Shown: positions 52,743 to 62,483, counted from the stretch's first letter. The stretch: 64,000 nucleotides of DNA from Paeniglutamicibacter kerguelensis (GCF_017876535.1 NZ_JAGIOF010000001.1:1-64000); one strand, 5' to 3'. Translations and numbers: made by a program. The notes: generated from the letters alone by a model not told the origin.

Positions 52743-53681
52743 ATGTCGCTGCAACTGAGTTCCCCCGAGTCCCCGACGGTTCCGCCCGCAAAGAGTCGCA
52801 CGGCGCCCAGGTTCAGCTCCGGCCCGCACCGCGGAGTGACGCACAAGCGCAAGTCGATCCTCTTGACCATCGTTATGGGGCTGATGGCCGTCTACGCACT
52901 GCTCCCGCTCTTTTGGCTGTTCGTCAACTCCACCAAGACCCAGCCGGCGCTCTTTAGCTCTTTCGGCCTGTGGTTCTCCGGGGACTTCGCGCTGTGGGAC
53001 AACATCAGCCAAACCCTGACCTACAACGACGGGGAATTCGTGCGCTGGCTGGTGAACACGGTGCTCTACGTGGTGGTGGGCGCGGGCGGTGCCACGTTCC
53101 TGGCAACGTTGGCCGGCTACGGGCTGGCCAAGTTCGATTTCCCCGGGAAGCGCGCTGTCTTCGCAGTGGTCCTGGGCGCGGTCGCCATTCCCGGTACGGC
53201 CCTGGCCGTGCCGACCTTCCTGATGTTCAGTGAGCTGGGTCTGACCAATACGCCGTGGTCTGTCATCATCCCGTCCTTGATCAGTCCTTTCGGCCTCTAT
53301 CTTGTATGGATCTATGCCCTCGAATCGGTTCCGACCGAAGTGCTCGAGGCGGCCCGCATGGACGGTGCGGGGGAGTTCCGGACTTTCTTCACCATTTCCC
53401 TGCGAATGCTTGCACCCGGTTTTGTCACCGTCCTGTTGTTCACCGTCGTGGCGACGTGGAACAACTACTTCCTGCCCTTGATCATGCTCAGTGAATCCAC
53501 CTGGTATCCACTGACGGTGGGGCTCAACAACTGGAACGCCCAGGCGACCACCGCCGGCGGGGACGCCATCTACAACCTTGTCATCACCGGATCCCTGCTC
53601 ACCATCGTGCCCATCATCGTTGCGTTCCTCTTCCTGCAGCGCTACTGGCAGTCGGGACTGGCGGCGGGAAGCGTCAAATAG
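52743..53681 (+). CDS. Sugar ABC permease, MalG/UgpE type (third importer)
   Basis: This 312-residue permease has a cytoplasmic N-terminus of about 40 residues, six transmembrane segments, and the EAA loop VPTEVLEAARMDGAGEFRTF, ending FLQRYWQSGLAAGSVK. It begins 3 bases after the stop codon of its partner, so the two are co-translated. It closely parallels the permease at 39,908, suggesting both importers belong to the same CUT1-type subgroup. Confidence 0.93.
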   Translation: MSLQLSSPESPTVPPAKSRTAPRFSSGPHRGVTHKRKSILLTIVMGLMAVYALLPLFWLFVNSTKTQPALFSSFGLWFSGDFALWDNISQTLTYNDGEFVRWLVNTVLYVVVGAGGATFLATLAGYGLAKFDFPGKRAVFAVVLGAVAIPGTALAVPTFLMFSELGLTNTPWSVIIPSLISPFGLYLVWIYALESVPTEVLEAARMDGAGEFRTFFTISLRMLAPGFVTVLLFTVVATWNNYFLPLIMLSESTWYPLTVGLNNWNAQATTAGGDAIYNLVITGSLLTIVPIIVAFLFLQRYWQSGLAAGSVK

Positions 53682-53764
53682 CCACGGCCTCGCAAGGGGA
53701 ACCTGAACCACCTTCAATCCGATCAACTCGTCTCATAAGCAATGAAGTGAAAGGCATCAAACTC

Positions 53765-55117
53765 ATGAAAATCAGTCATCGTTTACGCCGTGCGGCCACC
53801 GTCGTCACGGCGGGCCTTCTGGTCAGCACCCTTGCAGCCTGCGGCGGTTCCACCGCGGAGGGCAGCGCCAGCACCGATGGGGTCAGCGCCGAAGAAATCG
53901 CAACCGCCCTGCAGACCGAGACGACCCTGACCGTCTGGGGTTGGGCCCCGCAGCTCAAGCCGATCGTGGAGGCCTTCGAGGCGAAGTATCCGAAGGTCAA
54001 GGTCAACCTGGAAAACGTCGGCACCGGTAACGACCACTACACAAAGATCCAGAACGCGGTCAAGGCCGGAAGCGGCGCCCCGGACGTGGCCCAGATCGAA
54101 TACGCGGCGCTGCCGCAGTTCGCACTTTCCGATTCGCTGGTCGACCTGAAGGGATACGGCGCGGGGGATCTGCAGGCAAACTACACCCCCTCGACGTGGG
54201 GTTCGGTGAACCTCAACGGCGGCATCTACGCGCTCCCGCAGGACTCGGGGCCCATGGCCATGTTCTACCGGGCGGATGTCTTTGAAAAGCACGGCATCGA
54301 GGTGCCGAGCACTTGGGAAGAATACATTGAGGCGGGAAAGAAGCTTCACGCGGCCGATCCCAAGGCCTACATCACCAACGACATGGGAGATGCCGGATTC
54401 ACCACAAGCATGATCTGGCAGGCCGGCGGCCAGCCGTACAAGGTTGAAGGCTCCACGAACGTGCAAATCAATCTTCAGGACGAAGGCTCCAAGGCCTGGA
54501 CGCAGAACTGGAACCAGCTGGTCGAAGGAAAGCTGGTGGCACCCGTCGCTTCATGGAGCGATGAATGGTACAAAGGCCTGTCCGACGGGAACATCGCCAC
54601 CCTCATCATCGGTGCCTGGATGCCGGCCAACCTGGAATCGGGTGCCGCCGACGGCAGCGGCAAATGGCGCGTGGCCCCCATGCCGACCTATGAAAAGGGC
54701 AAGCCGGTCTCCGCGGAAAACGGCGGCGGCGGCGACGCGGTGCTCAAGCAGAGCAAGAACAAGGCCGCGGCCTACGGCTTCCTCCAGTTCAGCAACGGCC
54801 CCGAGGGCTCCAAGATCCACGCCGCAAACGGAGGCTTCCCCTCCACTGTCGCGGATTTGAACGACCCCGCATTCCTGAACGCCGAGAACAAGTACTTCGG
54901 CGGCCAGAAGATCAACGAGGTCCTCGTCCAGTCGGCGAAGGACGTGGTCCCGGGCTGGTCCTACCTGCCGTTCCAGACCTACGCCAACAGCATCTTCAGC
55001 GACACCGTGGGCCAGGCCTACGGCTCGAACAGCGACCTGAACCCCGGGCTCACCGCCTGGCAGGACGCGAGCATCAAGTATGGAAACCAGCAAGGATTCA
55101 CCGTTTCCGCCAAGTAG
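53765..55117 (+). CDS. Sugar-binding lipoprotein (third importer)
   Basis: This 450-residue solute-binding protein starts at ATG 53765, with AAAGG 10 bases upstream. The lipoprotein signal ends in LAAC (Cys about 25). Mature motifs are TLTVWGWAPQLKPIVEAFEA, APDVAQIEYAALPQFA, YALPQDSGPMAMFYRADVFE and GGGGDAVLKQSKNKAAAYGF. It is encoded after the permeases, unlike the other two importers in the window, and a strong hairpin follows. The GH35 neighbour suggests beta-galactoside oligosaccharides as ligand. Confidence 0.92.
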   Translation: MKISHRLRRAATVVTAGLLVSTLAACGGSTAEGSASTDGVSAEEIATALQTETTLTVWGWAPQLKPIVEAFEAKYPKVKVNLENVGTGNDHYTKIQNAVKAGSGAPDVAQIEYAALPQFALSDSLVDLKGYGAGDLQANYTPSTWGSVNLNGGIYALPQDSGPMAMFYRADVFEKHGIEVPSTWEEYIEAGKKLHAADPKAYITNDMGDAGFTTSMIWQAGGQPYKVEGSTNVQINLQDEGSKAWTQNWNQLVEGKLVAPVASWSDEWYKGLSDGNIATLIIGAWMPANLESGAADGSGKWRVAPMPTYEKGKPVSAENGGGGDAVLKQSKNKAAAYGFLQFSNGPEGSKIHAANGGFPSTVADLNDPAFLNAENKYFGGQKINEVLVQSAKDVVPGWSYLPFQTYANSIFSDTVGQAYGSNSDLNPGLTAWQDASIKYGNQQGFTVSAK

Positions 55118-55123
55118 GACACC

Positions 55124-55166
55124 GGGCGGTCCGCAAGCCGCGCGACGCGCGGCTTGCGGACCGCCC
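55124..55166 (+). terminator. Intercistronic hairpin after the third binding-protein gene
   Basis: A 16-bp perfect stem (GGGCGGTCCGCAAGCC and complement) between the binding-protein and GH35 genes, without T run. It is placed exactly as the hairpins after the other two binding-protein genes. Confidence 0.75.
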
Positions 55167-55193
55167 ACCCCGTGAGAAAAGGATCTCTTTGCC

Positions 55194-56966
55194 ATGCCCA
55201 CTTTGACCATCGGCGAGCACGACTTTCTGCTCGACGGCCGGCCCCACCGAATCCTCTCCGGCGCACTGCACTATTTCCGGGTCCACCCCGACTTGTGGAC
55301 GGACCGGATCCGCAAGGCACGGCAGATGGGCCTGAACACCATCGAAACCTACGTCGCCTGGAACGCCCACGCGCCGGCCAAGGACACCTTCGACACCGCG
55401 GGAATCCTGGACCTGGGGCGCTTCCTTGACCTGGTCGCCGCCGAAGGCATGCACGCGATCGTGCGCCCCGGTCCGTACATCTGCGCCGAATGGGACAACG
55501 GGGGGCTGCCCGCATGGCTGTTTAGCACCGGTGCCGATGCGATCCGTTCCGACGACCCGGTCTACATGGCAGCGGTGACTGAATACTTCGAACAGCTCGC
55601 GCCCATCCTGGTCCCGCGCCAGGCGCACCTCGGGGGACCGATCGTCCTGGTCCAGATCGAGAACGAGTACGGTGCCTACGGGGCCGACCCCTCCTACCTG
55701 GAGAAGCTCGTGAAGATCAACCGTGAAATCGGGCTCACGGTGCCATTCACCACCGTCGACCAGCCCCAGGGTGACATGCTCGCCAACGGCAGCCTGCCGG
55801 GGCTGCACAAGACCGGGTCCTTTGGATCCCGCTCCGCCGAGCGCCTCGACACGCTGCGCCGCCACCAGCCCACCGGACCGCTCATGTGTTCGGAATTCTG
55901 GGTGGGATGGTTCGACCACTGGGGCGCCCACCACCACACCACCAGCGTGGAACAATCCGCGGGGGAACTCGAAGCCATGCTTTCCCGCGGTGCGTCGGTG
56001 AACATCTACATGTTCCATGGCGGCACCAACTTCGGATTCGGCAACGGCGCCAACGACAAGGGCGTCTACCAGCCCATCGTGACCAGCTACGACTATGACG
56101 CACCCCTGGACGAGGCCGGGAACCCGACGCCGAAGTACTGGGCCTTCCGCAAGGTGCTTGCGAAATACGCGGACCTTGCCGAGCACGACGTCCCCGCCCG
56201 GGCGGCAGCTGCCCCCGAGCTGGTGGTTCCGTTGACCGGCGTGCTTCCCCTGTGGGACGTCGTCGACGCTTCGGACCGCTGGACGGCTTCCGAAAACGGG
56301 CCGCAGGCCACCGACGACATCGGCCACTACTCGGGGTTCAGCGTCTACCGGACCCGGATCGACGTCTCCGGCCCCGCGGTCCTGCTCCTGAACGAGGTGC
56401 GGGACAGGGCGCAGGTGTTCCTCAACCGGCGGGGCATCGGCACGCTTTCGCGCGACAACCACGACCGCACGCTGGTGTTGCCCTACGGCGCCAGCGGGAC
56501 ACTGGAGATCCTCGTCGAGGACCAGGGGCGCGTGGACTACGGCCCCCGGCTGGGCGAACCCAAGGGGCTGATCGGCGAGGCGAGGATCAACGGGGAGCCT
56601 GTCCTCGAGTGGGATTTGCTCCCGCTGGAACTCAAGGACGTGGGCCCGGTTGCCGAGCACTTCCCAGGGTCCTCACCGCGTCCCGTCACCCTGTTGGCCG
56701 GGCCGGCCTTCGCGCACGCCGTCTTCGACCTGCCCGTGGTCGCCGACCTCTTTCTGGACACCAGCGGTTGGGGCAAGGGTGTGGTGTGGGTCAACGGATT
56801 CTGCCTCGGGCGGTACTGGTCGCGCGGGCCCCAGCGCACCCTCTACGTCCCCGGACCCATGCTGCGTTCCGGCTCCAACGAGGTCGTCGTGCTTGAACTC
56901 CAGGCGGCCGTCACCCCGGTGGTTTCCTTCGTTTCGGCACCCGACCTGGGACACACCGATTTCTGA
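55194..56966 (+). CDS. GH35 beta-galactosidase
   Basis: This 590-residue retaining beta-galactosidase has no signal peptide, so it acts on imported galactosides. The GH35 signature GPYICAEWDNGGLPAWL is at residues 93-109. The acid/base Glu158 is in QIENEYG, and the nucleophile Glu234 is in MCSEFWVGWFDHWG. Residues beyond about 330 form the C-terminal beta-sandwich domains. It is the last gene of the importer operon. The bacterial short form (about 590 residues) fits an enzyme for beta-1,3 or beta-1,4 galactosyl oligosaccharides. Confidence 0.95.
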   Translation: MPTLTIGEHDFLLDGRPHRILSGALHYFRVHPDLWTDRIRKARQMGLNTIETYVAWNAHAPAKDTFDTAGILDLGRFLDLVAAEGMHAIVRPGPYICAEWDNGGLPAWLFSTGADAIRSDDPVYMAAVTEYFEQLAPILVPRQAHLGGPIVLVQIENEYGAYGADPSYLEKLVKINREIGLTVPFTTVDQPQGDMLANGSLPGLHKTGSFGSRSAERLDTLRRHQPTGPLMCSEFWVGWFDHWGAHHHTTSVEQSAGELEAMLSRGASVNIYMFHGGTNFGFGNGANDKGVYQPIVTSYDYDAPLDEAGNPTPKYWAFRKVLAKYADLAEHDVPARAAAAPELVVPLTGVLPLWDVVDASDRWTASENGPQATDDIGHYSGFSVYRTRIDVSGPAVLLLNEVRDRAQVFLNRRGIGTLSRDNHDRTLVLPYGASGTLEILVEDQGRVDYGPRLGEPKGLIGEARINGEPVLEWDLLPLELKDVGPVAEHFPGSSPRPVTLLAGPAFAHAVFDLPVVADLFLDTSGWGKGVVWVNGFCLGRYWSRGPQRTLYVPGPMLRSGSNEVVVLELQAAVTPVVSFVSAPDLGHTDF

Positions 56967-57115
56967 TCCGGTGTGACAACGGTGCGACAACCAATGCACG
57001 GGGAATTGGCGGTTCTTGGCTCCGTCCGACCGGCGGCGCCTGCCGCGGGGGCGGGACGGCAGCTCCCTGAAACGCCCAACGGGCATCCCACCCCGAACCG
57101 TCGAATGGGCCCGGG

Positions 57116-58159
57116 CTACGCCTGAGCCGTTGAACCGCGGACCATGAGCGAGCTGTCCAGCGTCAGTAGCGGCGTTTCGAGGTCTTCCCCGTTGATGAGC
57201 TTGAGCAATTGCTCGGCGGCGCGCCGGCCCAGCAGCTCCGCCGGCAGGTTCACGCTGGTGAGCCCCGGGTTGCTGTTGGCGGAATACGGCAGGTCGTCGA
57301 AGCCGGTAACGGCAAGCTCGCCGGGGATCGAGATCCCTGCCACGCGGGCCTCCTGCAGCACGCCGTAAGCGTGGGTGTCGGTTGCGCAGACCACCGCGGT
57401 GATTCCCGCCTTCTTCCATTCCGGCCAGGCCTCCGCGAACGCGTCCGCAGCCAGTCCCACGTCGATGGTGGTGGCGGCCTCGGCGCCGTCGGGAACGCTC
57501 ATGCCTAGTGCGGTGGCTGCCTTCAGGAAGGCGGTGCGGCGCAGTTCGAACGTCGTTGTGCCGGTGATGCCGTCCAGGTACGCAACCTTGGTGTGGCCCG
57601 CCGCGGCAAGGTGGGCTGCCAGGTCACGGGCGCCCTGGGCGACATCGAGGTTCACCGCAGGGACGTCTTCCCCGAAACCGGGGGCATCGAGCAAAACCAA
57701 GGGGCCGGTGGCCGAGAGCGCTTCAAGGAACGACGGGTCCGGGGCGTCGACCAGCAGGCCCGCGGGCCGCAGGCCCAGCAGTCGGCGGGTGTCCGCCGCA
57801 CTGGGCAGCTGGCCCGCGTCGGTGACCGAAAGCAGCAGCTGGTAGTTCGAGCCAAGCGCGCTGCGCACCCCGGCGATGACCTTGGCGAAGAACGGGTTGG
57901 AAATATCCGGTGCCACCATGATCACGGTGGAGCTGACGCCGCGGGAGAGCGAGCTGCCGATTTCGTCGATGACATACCCGAGTTTGCGGATCGAGTCCAG
58001 CACCTTGGCCTCGTTGGCCGCGGAGACTCGGCCATGGGTCTTGCCGTTGGCAACCAGGGACACCGTTGCGGTGGAAACCCCCGCATGTTCGGCCACCATC
58101 GCGGCAGTGACGCGCCGTCTCATGGGCGCAGTGGTGCGCTGCAAATCCGTGGAATCCAT
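57116..58159 (-). CDS. LacI-family regulator of the nucleoside operon
   Basis: This 347-residue repressor has the LacI HTH VTAAMVAEHAGVSTATVSLV at residues 18-37 and a sensor domain (STVIMVAPDISNPFFAKVIAG onward). ATG 58159 adds a 12-residue tail before a second ATG (MRRRVTAAM) that could also be used. It is divergent from the nucleoside hydrolase operon, and the repeated sites at 58,204 and 58,239 lie between. A ribonucleoside or ribose is the probable effector, from context. Confidence 0.92.
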   Translation of the reverse strand: MDSTDLQRTTAPMRRRVTAAMVAEHAGVSTATVSLVANGKTHGRVSAANEAKVLDSIRKLGYVIDEIGSSLSRGVSSTVIMVAPDISNPFFAKVIAGVRSALGSNYQLLLSVTDAGQLPSAADTRRLLGLRPAGLLVDAPDPSFLEALSATGPLVLLDAPGFGEDVPAVNLDVAQGARDLAAHLAAAGHTKVAYLDGITGTTTFELRRTAFLKAATALGMSVPDGAEAATTIDVGLAADAFAEAWPEWKKAGITAVVCATDTHAYGVLQEARVAGISIPGELAVTGFDDLPYSANSNPGLTSVNLPAELLGRRAAEQLLKLINGEDLETPLLTLDSSLMVRGSTAQA

Positions 58160-58203
58160 GGCCTTAATCCTAGTCGAGGTGGTGCATCTTTGTGTTGTAA
58201 CGC

Positions 58204-58217
58204 GTTAAGCGTTTGAC
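58204..58217. promoter_or_regulatory. LacI-type operator 1 of the nucleoside operon
   Basis: GTTAAGCGTTTGAC, an imperfect palindrome with a central CG. It is repeated identically 35 bases downstream. Confidence 0.75.
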
Positions 58218-58238
58218 CTGATGATATTCGCGAGGCAC

Positions 58239-58252
58239 GTTAAGCGTTTGAC
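58239..58252. promoter_or_regulatory. LacI-type operator 2 of the nucleoside operon
   Basis: A second identical GTTAAGCGTTTGAC, about 100 bases upstream of the nucleoside hydrolase start. Two identical sites in the divergent region suggest cooperative binding. Confidence 0.75.
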
Positions 58253-58348
58253 GTGAGTGTGGAAAAGGTGCCAGACTTCACTTTGAAACCCCCGTTCCTG
58301 TTTCGTGTCCCAGGGCACAGCAGTTCCCCCAAAGATGTGGAGAAAACC

Positions 58349-59335
58349 ATGGGCGAACCCTCAGTGGAAGCCGCACCGCGCAAGATCATCCTTGACTGCG
58401 ATCCCGGCCATGACGATGCAGTTGCCATCCTGTTGGCACACGGCAGCCCGGCCATCGAGCTGCTTGCCGTGACCACGGTTGTCGGCAACCAGACCTTGGA
58501 AAAGGTCACCAAGAACGCCCTTGCCGTGGGCACCATCGCGGGCATCACCGGCGTCCCGTTCGCCGCCGGTTGTGCCCGCCCCTTGGTGCGCACCATTGAG
58601 AACGCCCCGGACATCCACGGCGAGTCCGGCATGGACGGACCGGCACAGCCCGAGTCGAGCATCGAGTTGGACCCGCGCCACGCAGTGGACCTGATCATCG
58701 AGACGGTCATGGCACACGAGCCGGGCACCGTCACCTTGGTGCCGACCGGCGGCTTGACCAACATTGCGCTGGCGGCCCGCAAGGAACCGCGCATCGTTGA
58801 ACGCGTGAAGGAAGTCGTCCTCATGGGCGGCGGCTACCACGTGGGCAACTGGAGCGCCGTGGCCGAATTCAACATCATCATCGACCCAGAAGCCGCACAC
58901 ATCGTCTTCAACGAGAAGTGGCCGGTTGTCATGGTCGGGCTCGACCTGACCCACCAGGCGCTCGCCACCGACGAGGTCGTCGCGCAGATCGAGGCAGTGG
59001 GCACCGGCCCGGCCAAGTTCGTCCGCGAACTCATGGACTTCTTCAAGGCAACCTACAAGGACGCGCAGGGCTTCGACTTCCCGCCGGTGCACGACCCGTG
59101 TGCAGTCGCCTACGTGATCGACCCGAGCATCGTGACCACCCGCAAGGTGCCCGTCGACATCGAGTTGCAGGGCAAGCTGACCCTGGGCATGACCGTCGCG
59201 GACTTCCGCGCGCCGGCCCCGGCCGACTGCAACACCTCGGTGGCAGTGGACCTTGACCACAAGCGCTTCTGGGACCTGGTCACCGACGCACTCGTGCGCA
59301 TCGGTGAGGTCAAGGTCGAGGTCGCGGTCGCATGA
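58349..59335 (+). CDS. Inosine/uridine-preferring nucleoside hydrolase
   Basis: This 328-residue enzyme splits a ribonucleoside into base and ribose. The calcium-binding signature ILDCDPGHDDAVAILLA (residues 14-30) is intact, as are the LVPTGGLTNIALA and EFNIIIDPEAAHIVF segments and the late HDPCAVAYV Asp. I start it at ATG 58349, with GTGGAG upstream; an in-frame GTG at 58,256 would extend it by 31 residues. It overlaps the MFS gene (ATGA), and ribokinase follows, so the operon imports a nucleoside, cleaves it and phosphorylates the ribose. Confidence 0.94.
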   Translation: MGEPSVEAAPRKIILDCDPGHDDAVAILLAHGSPAIELLAVTTVVGNQTLEKVTKNALAVGTIAGITGVPFAAGCARPLVRTIENAPDIHGESGMDGPAQPESSIELDPRHAVDLIIETVMAHEPGTVTLVPTGGLTNIALAARKEPRIVERVKEVVLMGGGYHVGNWSAVAEFNIIIDPEAAHIVFNEKWPVVMVGLDLTHQALATDEVVAQIEAVGTGPAKFVRELMDFFKATYKDAQGFDFPPVHDPCAVAYVIDPSIVTTRKVPVDIELQGKLTLGMTVADFRAPAPADCNTSVAVDLDHKRFWDLVTDALVRIGEVKVEVAVA

Positions 59336-60753
59336 GCACCGTGATCGACAAGGGAACCATGACCCGCGGCGGCACCGCCGCCCTCACTGCGGCCCTGCTG
59401 ACCGCCTGCGTGGCCTTCCAGCTCAACGCCTCCATGCTCAGCCCCGCGCTGGTCACCATGGGCGAGGAACTGAACACCAACCAGGCCGCGATCGGCCTGT
59501 CGCAGACCTGGTTCTTCACCACCGCCGCACTCTTCTCCCTGTTCCTGCCGCGACTTTCCGACGTCGTGGGCCGCAAGCGCATCCTGGTGATCATGATGCT
59601 GATGACCGCCGTCGGCTCCGTTGTCGCGGCGATGGCCCCGAACATCGGCTGGCTGTTCGCCGGACGCATCATCCAGGGCATTTCCGGTCCCACGGTCCCG
59701 TTGTGCCTGTTGATGCTGCGCAGCGCGGTCCCGAACCCGAAGCGCTACGGCGCGCTCATGGGCCTGATCCTGGCCGTCAACGGCGGCGTCGCCGGCGTCG
59801 ACTCCTTCCTGGGCGGCTACCTTGCCGAAAACCACGGATTCCGTTCCATCTTCTGGTTCATGGTGGTCCTGGCCGTTCTTGCGGCCTTGGCCGTCGCACT
59901 GCTGACCCCTGAGTCCAAGCCCCAGGCCGGAACCTCGATGGACTGGCGCGGTGTCTTCTTCATCGTCATCGCCGTCGGCGCCCTGCTGACCGCGCTCAAT
60001 GAAGCCTCCAAGCTTGTCGGTGGCATGTCCTCCCAAACATTGCTGCTTTCACTTGTGCTGCTGGCTGTTGCTGCCGCCGCGTTTTACGGATTCTGGACCA
60101 CGGAGAAGCGCGTGGCCGAGCCGATGGTGCAGATCGAACACCTGCGCCAGCGCGCCACCTGGGCGCCGCTGCTGACCACCACGCTGACCATGACCGGCAT
60201 CTTCGCGGTCATCAACGGAATCGTCCCGGCCTACGTTCAGGCCGCGGCACCCGGGTTCGGCGTCGGCCCCACTCAGACCGCACTGCTGATCCTCACCCCC
60301 TACGCGCTGCTCGGTTGGATCTTCGGCCCGATCAGCGGCCGTCTGGCCCCGGTGTTCGGCTACAACAAGGTGCTGCGCATCGGCATGCTCGGCAGCATCG
60401 CGGCCCTGCTCATCATCGTGTTCTTCGGGCTTAATTCCCTGCCGATGATGATCGCCGGCACCGCCCTGCTGGGCATCATGTACGCCGGAACGGCGAACAT
60501 CATGCTCAACGGCCTGGGCGTGGTCCTTTCGCCCCAGGGGAACCCCGGCTTCCTGCCGGGTATGAACGCCGGAGCCTTCAACCTGGGCGCCGGGCTGAGC
60601 TTCCTTGTCCTGCCGGCCGTGCTTGTGGGAACCTCTAACCTGGGCGACCACGCTTCCTACTTCACGGTGGTCATGGTCGGCCTGGTCATTACCGTCGCGG
60701 CATTCGCCGCTTCATTGTTGATCCCCAAACCAGTCGACGCAGAGGTGCAGTAA
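59332..60753 (+). CDS. MFS transporter, probably for nucleosides
   Basis: This 473-residue membrane protein has about 14 hydrophobic segments, as in DHA2-type major facilitator proteins. The loop 2-3 motif appears as LPRLSDVVGRKRILVIMMLM, and later GPTVPLCLLMLRSAVPNPKR. Most DHA2 members are drug exporters, but the position between nucleoside hydrolase and ribokinase, with overlap to both, suggests import of a ribonucleoside. Another MFS protein of similar type begins at 63,027. Confidence 0.9.
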   Translation: MSTVIDKGTMTRGGTAALTAALLTACVAFQLNASMLSPALVTMGEELNTNQAAIGLSQTWFFTTAALFSLFLPRLSDVVGRKRILVIMMLMTAVGSVVAAMAPNIGWLFAGRIIQGISGPTVPLCLLMLRSAVPNPKRYGALMGLILAVNGGVAGVDSFLGGYLAENHGFRSIFWFMVVLAVLAALAVALLTPESKPQAGTSMDWRGVFFIVIAVGALLTALNEASKLVGGMSSQTLLLSLVLLAVAAAAFYGFWTTEKRVAEPMVQIEHLRQRATWAPLLTTTLTMTGIFAVINGIVPAYVQAAAPGFGVGPTQTALLILTPYALLGWIFGPISGRLAPVFGYNKVLRIGMLGSIAALLIIVFFGLNSLPMMIAGTALLGIMYAGTANIMLNGLGVVLSPQGNPGFLPGMNAGAFNLGAGLSFLVLPAVLVGTSNLGDHASYFTVVMVGLVITVAAFAASLLIPKPVDAEVQ

Positions 60754-61731
60754 TTGAACCAGCAAACCCCCAGCAATGAAACAGGCCGGATCGTGGTGGT
60801 CGGCTCGCTCAACGCGGACCTGACCATCTACACCGAGCGGCTCCCGCAACCGGGGGAGACCCTGCACGGCGAGGGCTTCACGGTGAACCCCGGAGGCAAG
60901 AGCGCCAACCAGGCGGTTGCCGCGGGCCTGCTTGGCGGTGCTGTTTCGCTGGTGGGTGCCGTGGGCCAGGATTCCAATGGCGACATGCTGTTGGCCTCCT
61001 GTTCGGCGGCAGGCGTGGATGTCACGCAGGTGAACCGGGTTGCCGGTGTCGAGACCGGCGTTGCCGTGGTGACCGTCGATGCCGCAGGTGAAAACAGCAT
61101 CGTCATCTCCGCCGGTGCCAACGGAACGCTGCGGCCCGCCGACGTTGCCGCCGCACAGGCCGCCTTCGACGGATCCTCGGTGGTCTGCCTGTGCCTCGAG
61201 GTTGGGCTGGACACCGTCCAGGCCGCCGCGCAGGCCGGGCACGATGCCGGTGCAACCGTGCTGCTGAACCTTTCCCCGTACGCACCGGTGGCGCCCGAAC
61301 TCGCATCCCTCGCGGACGTGTTGCTCGTCAACGCGCACGAGGCCTCGCAGTTCCTGGGCGGGGAAGAAATCCCCGCGCCGGATGCGCCGACCTCCGACTG
61401 GGAGCCGGTGCTTGAGCACTTCGCCGACCGCGGCCTAGACCGCGCCGTGGTGACCCTCGGTGCCAACGGCTCGGTGGTCCTCGACGGCCTGGCCGGCTCC
61501 GAGGGCCGGGTTGTCCGCATCGCTCCGACGAAGGTCGATGCGATCGATACAACCGGCGCCGGAGACGCCTTCACCGGCGCACTGGCGGCACGCCTTGCGG
61601 CGGGGGATTCGCTGTACACCTCGGCAGCCTTCGCTTCGGTAAGCGCCGCATTGGCCGCAACGAAGAAGGGTACGCAGGCCGCATACCCCGATGAGACCGG
61701 CGTGAACGAAGTGCTCGGCAACAAGCAATAG
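60754..61731 (+). CDS. rbsK: Ribokinase
   Basis: This 325-residue PfkB-family sugar kinase phosphorylates ribose to ribose-5-phosphate. The N-terminal signature VVVGSLNADLTIYTERLPQP, the GG switch NPGGKSANQAVA and the C-terminal anion-hole motif DTTGAGDAF with the catalytic Asp are all present. It starts with TTG at 60754, directly after the MFS stop codon (TAATTG), with GAGGTG upstream, so it is translationally coupled. It completes the nucleoside-to-ribose-5-phosphate route. Confidence 0.94.
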   Translation: MNQQTPSNETGRIVVVGSLNADLTIYTERLPQPGETLHGEGFTVNPGGKSANQAVAAGLLGGAVSLVGAVGQDSNGDMLLASCSAAGVDVTQVNRVAGVETGVAVVTVDAAGENSIVISAGANGTLRPADVAAAQAAFDGSSVVCLCLEVGLDTVQAAAQAGHDAGATVLLNLSPYAPVAPELASLADVLLVNAHEASQFLGGEEIPAPDAPTSDWEPVLEHFADRGLDRAVVTLGANGSVVLDGLAGSEGRVVRIAPTKVDAIDTTGAGDAFTGALAARLAAGDSLYTSAAFASVSAALAATKKGTQAAYPDETGVNEVLGNKQ

Positions 61732-61768
61732 CTTTCCCGGGGCCGTGGCCCCGACCTCTAACGGTCGT

Positions 61769-61795
61769 CGCAACATCCGCATTCGCGGTGTTGCG
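61769..61795 (+). terminator. Terminator of the nucleoside operon
   Basis: Stem CGCAACA-CCGC with complement around ATTC, followed by GCGGCCGTTTTCGTTTTCC. Confidence 0.75.
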
Positions 61796-62483
61796 GCGGC
61801 CGTTTTCGTTTTCCGGGACACTGCCCGCTTGCCACATGCTGCGTGGCCCGCCCGCGGGTCCGAAATCTTCAATTCCCGCTCGGCTGACACCCGGCAACGG
61901 CGAACCTCCCTGGATGTTGATTCGGCATTGCGATCGTCATCCGGATGCAAGAAAACTGCCGAGTCAGACCGAAAATTGGGGATCTCCGGACAGGGTTGAA
62001 TCTGCATCGAGTTGCGAAATAGTACAAATCTGCGATAATTGAAGATCGACGAGTTGGTTTCTAGAAGAAAACAAGTGCCTTGGATTGTGTCCAAGTGACA
62101 CCAGATACCTAGTACAAACCGCTTGGCGTGATCAGCTGGCCCGGGATGCCTTCGCTTGTGTCGATATAGATGACAAGAAATCCTACGGCTCCGTTGCCGG
62201 CTGAACGGAACTGCGCGGCATCAAGCCGGACCGAGGGGTCTGCGGAGATGTCTGGTGCAAGGTTCCGGATGTTCGAGGCGGCATTTTCGCCGTTTGCCGG
62301 AGCTGTCATGGCTCCGGGTACGGCTCGCTTTAAACACCAAGCGAACCGCCCTTACAGGCTGGTTCGCACCGCAACACACGGGAGCAGATGTCCAAGAAAT
62401 TTTATGGACGCACCCAAGCAGCAGGTCTTCGGGAACCCGACCCCGCAGGCTTCGCCGCACATTAGAGAGAGGATGATTCACAA
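61796..62483. other. Intergenic region with leader of the small membrane protein
   Basis: About 690 bases. The left part is AT-richer near 61,980-62,100. One short minus-strand frame (62,109-62,309) is listed separately at low confidence. The right 150 bases precede the small membrane protein and contain several short inverted repeats, but match no riboswitch class I recognise. Confidence 0.5.
62109..62309 (-). CDS. Possible small protein of unknown function (66 aa)
   Basis: A 66-codon frame reading MTAPANGENAASNIRNLAPD and continuing with an Asp/Ser/Ala-rich stretch to an IDTSEGIPGQLITPSGLY tail. The composition is protein-like and CGGAG lies close to the ATG, but no family is recognised. 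It could also be the C-terminal scrap of a decayed gene or chance. Confidence 0.3.
   Translation of the reverse strand: MTAPANGENAASNIRNLAPDISADPSVRLDAAQFRSAGNGAVGFLVIYIDTSEGIPGQLITPSGLY

Noticed and set aside
62330..62483. Riboswitch upstream of the small membrane protein
   Set aside because: Some pairing is possible, but none of the conserved cores of known riboswitch classes could be recognised.
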